64,000 nucleotides of DNA. Source: Capsulimonadaceae bacterium (lineage in GTDB: Bacteria; Armatimonadota; Armatimonadia; Armatimonadales; Capsulimonadaceae). The stretch lies in assembly GCA_031292625.1 (NCBI GenBank), contig JARLGU010000034.1, positions 1-64,000 on the forward strand, written 5' to 3'. The notes under the pieces are model-generated. The model saw only the letters and a list, made by a program, of their open reading frames with translations. It did not search any database and had not been told where the DNA came from. Below are positions 63,512 to 64,000 of this stretch, one piece after another (within the stretch, counting starts at the first letter, position 1; each line of letters begins with the position of its first letter). Position numbers and translations under genes: made by a program.

Positions 63512-64000
63512 CGTCGCCTCCGCCTTATCGACTGGCTCGATCCCGTAAAACGCGCGCATGTGGTCGCCGTAGATCCGGAGCGGATCGAGGCCGACGTTGC
63601 GGTTGACGCGCTCTTGGAACGAGTACTGATCGAGCGCAACGCAGGTCTGATGCGGGCAGTGAACCACTCCGCGGAACAGCCTGGGCAGTTCGTCGTCAAA
63701 GATGCTGCCGCGCGCCTCCGGCTGCTCAAAGCAGGCGACATGGATCTCGCCCTTGTAGTTTAGCTCATAAGCGAGCGACGGCTCGACGCACTTTCCGCCG
63801 CACGATTTCACGATGCCAGTCCGGAAACCGTAGTCGACCTCGGGCAGCGCCTCCTTCAGCAAGGCCAAATCCTCCTTCGAGTACTGTCCCTCGCTATCCC
63901 AAAGGGGGTTCGGATGAAGCGGTATGCCCCGCTCCTTGAGCCGCTCGCGATTTTCGAGATAATGGGCGATGTTCGAGCCGCTCATAACGTAGTTGACGAT
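63500..64000 (-). CDS. Radical SAM/SPASM-type protein, C-terminal part (5' end outside window)
   Basis: The frame runs open to base 64000 (INYVMSG at the edge), so the start lies outside. The visible 166 residues resemble the C-terminus of radical SAM proteins: VMSGSNIAHYLENRERLKERGIPLHPNPLW, then a cysteine cluster SCGGKCVEPS, HVACFEQPEARGSIFDDEL and VVHCPHQTC, as in SPASM domains that hold auxiliary iron-sulphur clusters. The CxxxCxxC cluster of the SAM domain would be in the missing part. Substrate unknown. Confidence 0.78.
   Translation of the reverse strand: MVNYVMSGSNIAHYLENRERLKERGIPLHPNPLWDSEGQYSKEDLALLKEALPEVDYGFRTGIVKSCGGKCVEPSLAYELNYKGEIHVACFEQPEARGSIFDDELPRLFRGVVHCPHQTCVALDQYSFQERVNRNVGLDPLRIYGDHMRAFYGIEPVDKAEATKAG

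Overview
The window comes from a bacterial chromosome with a base composition that looks like high-50s to about 60 % GC. It has no rRNA, no tRNA that I could recognise, no CRISPR array and no transposase. The gene mix is an AraC/PhyH/URO-D-like cassette, a GH51 arabinofuranosidase under a GntR-LacI chimeric regulator, an exosortase-EpsI exopolysaccharide locus, very large secreted sedolisin and beta-helix proteins, and many TPR add-ons. This resembles free-living Armatimonadota (Capsulimonas-like) or a related Gram-negative-type phylum. That assignment is an inference from gene content and was not tested.

Left part (1-17.9 kb): the 3' end of a chemoreceptor gene; a leftward operon of a phytanoyl-CoA-dioxygenase-like protein and two tandem URO-D-like paralogs, divergent from an AraC regulator; a leftward run with a PepSY-like protein, a J-domain/TPR protein, a GspF/PilC-type membrane protein, FolK, a DcrB/PsbP-like protein, a polysaccharide deacetylase and the chimeric regulator. 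Rightward genes are the GH51 enzyme, a C-GCAxxG-C-C protein, a GNAT acetyltransferase, class II FBP aldolase and a DUF3467-like protein.

Middle (17.9-42 kb): a MoxR - DUF58 - TgpA-transglutaminase operon, a standalone CZB zinc-binding protein, purS-purQ, a DJ-1-like protein lacking the catalytic cysteine, dUTPase and a TPR protein. Two giant secreted proteins follow, a beta-helix/Ig protein and an S53 peptidase/Ig/FN3 protein, which end in the same 168-residue module. Then come pyrF, cysS, cysE, hemL, a rhomboid protease with TPRs and a DUF4175-like membrane protein.

Right part (42-64 kb): a contiguous leftward exopolysaccharide locus of about 16.6 kb. In transcription order it holds the initiating sugar transferase, Wzz-like chain-length protein, BY-kinase-like ATPase, membrane GT2, a 44-aa membrane peptide, O-antigen-ligase/polymerase-like protein, flippase, acyltransferase, four glycosyltransferases, an EpsD-like PPIase, exosortase, EpsI and a WecG/TagA-type glycosyltransferase. 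The head of the locus has a near-consensus sigma-54 promoter. Divergently lie galE (UDP-glucose/UDP-galactose supply), a Ca2+/H+ exchanger, a secreted zincin, an Eis-like acetyltransferase and, at the right edge, the C-terminal part of a radical SAM protein.

Together the window reads as an envelope and cell-surface region: polymer synthesis, a protein-sorting exosortase and large secreted proteins, with scattered housekeeping genes. Many start codons were moved from the longest open frame using ribosome-binding sites, stop/start overlaps or family length. No similarity search was available.
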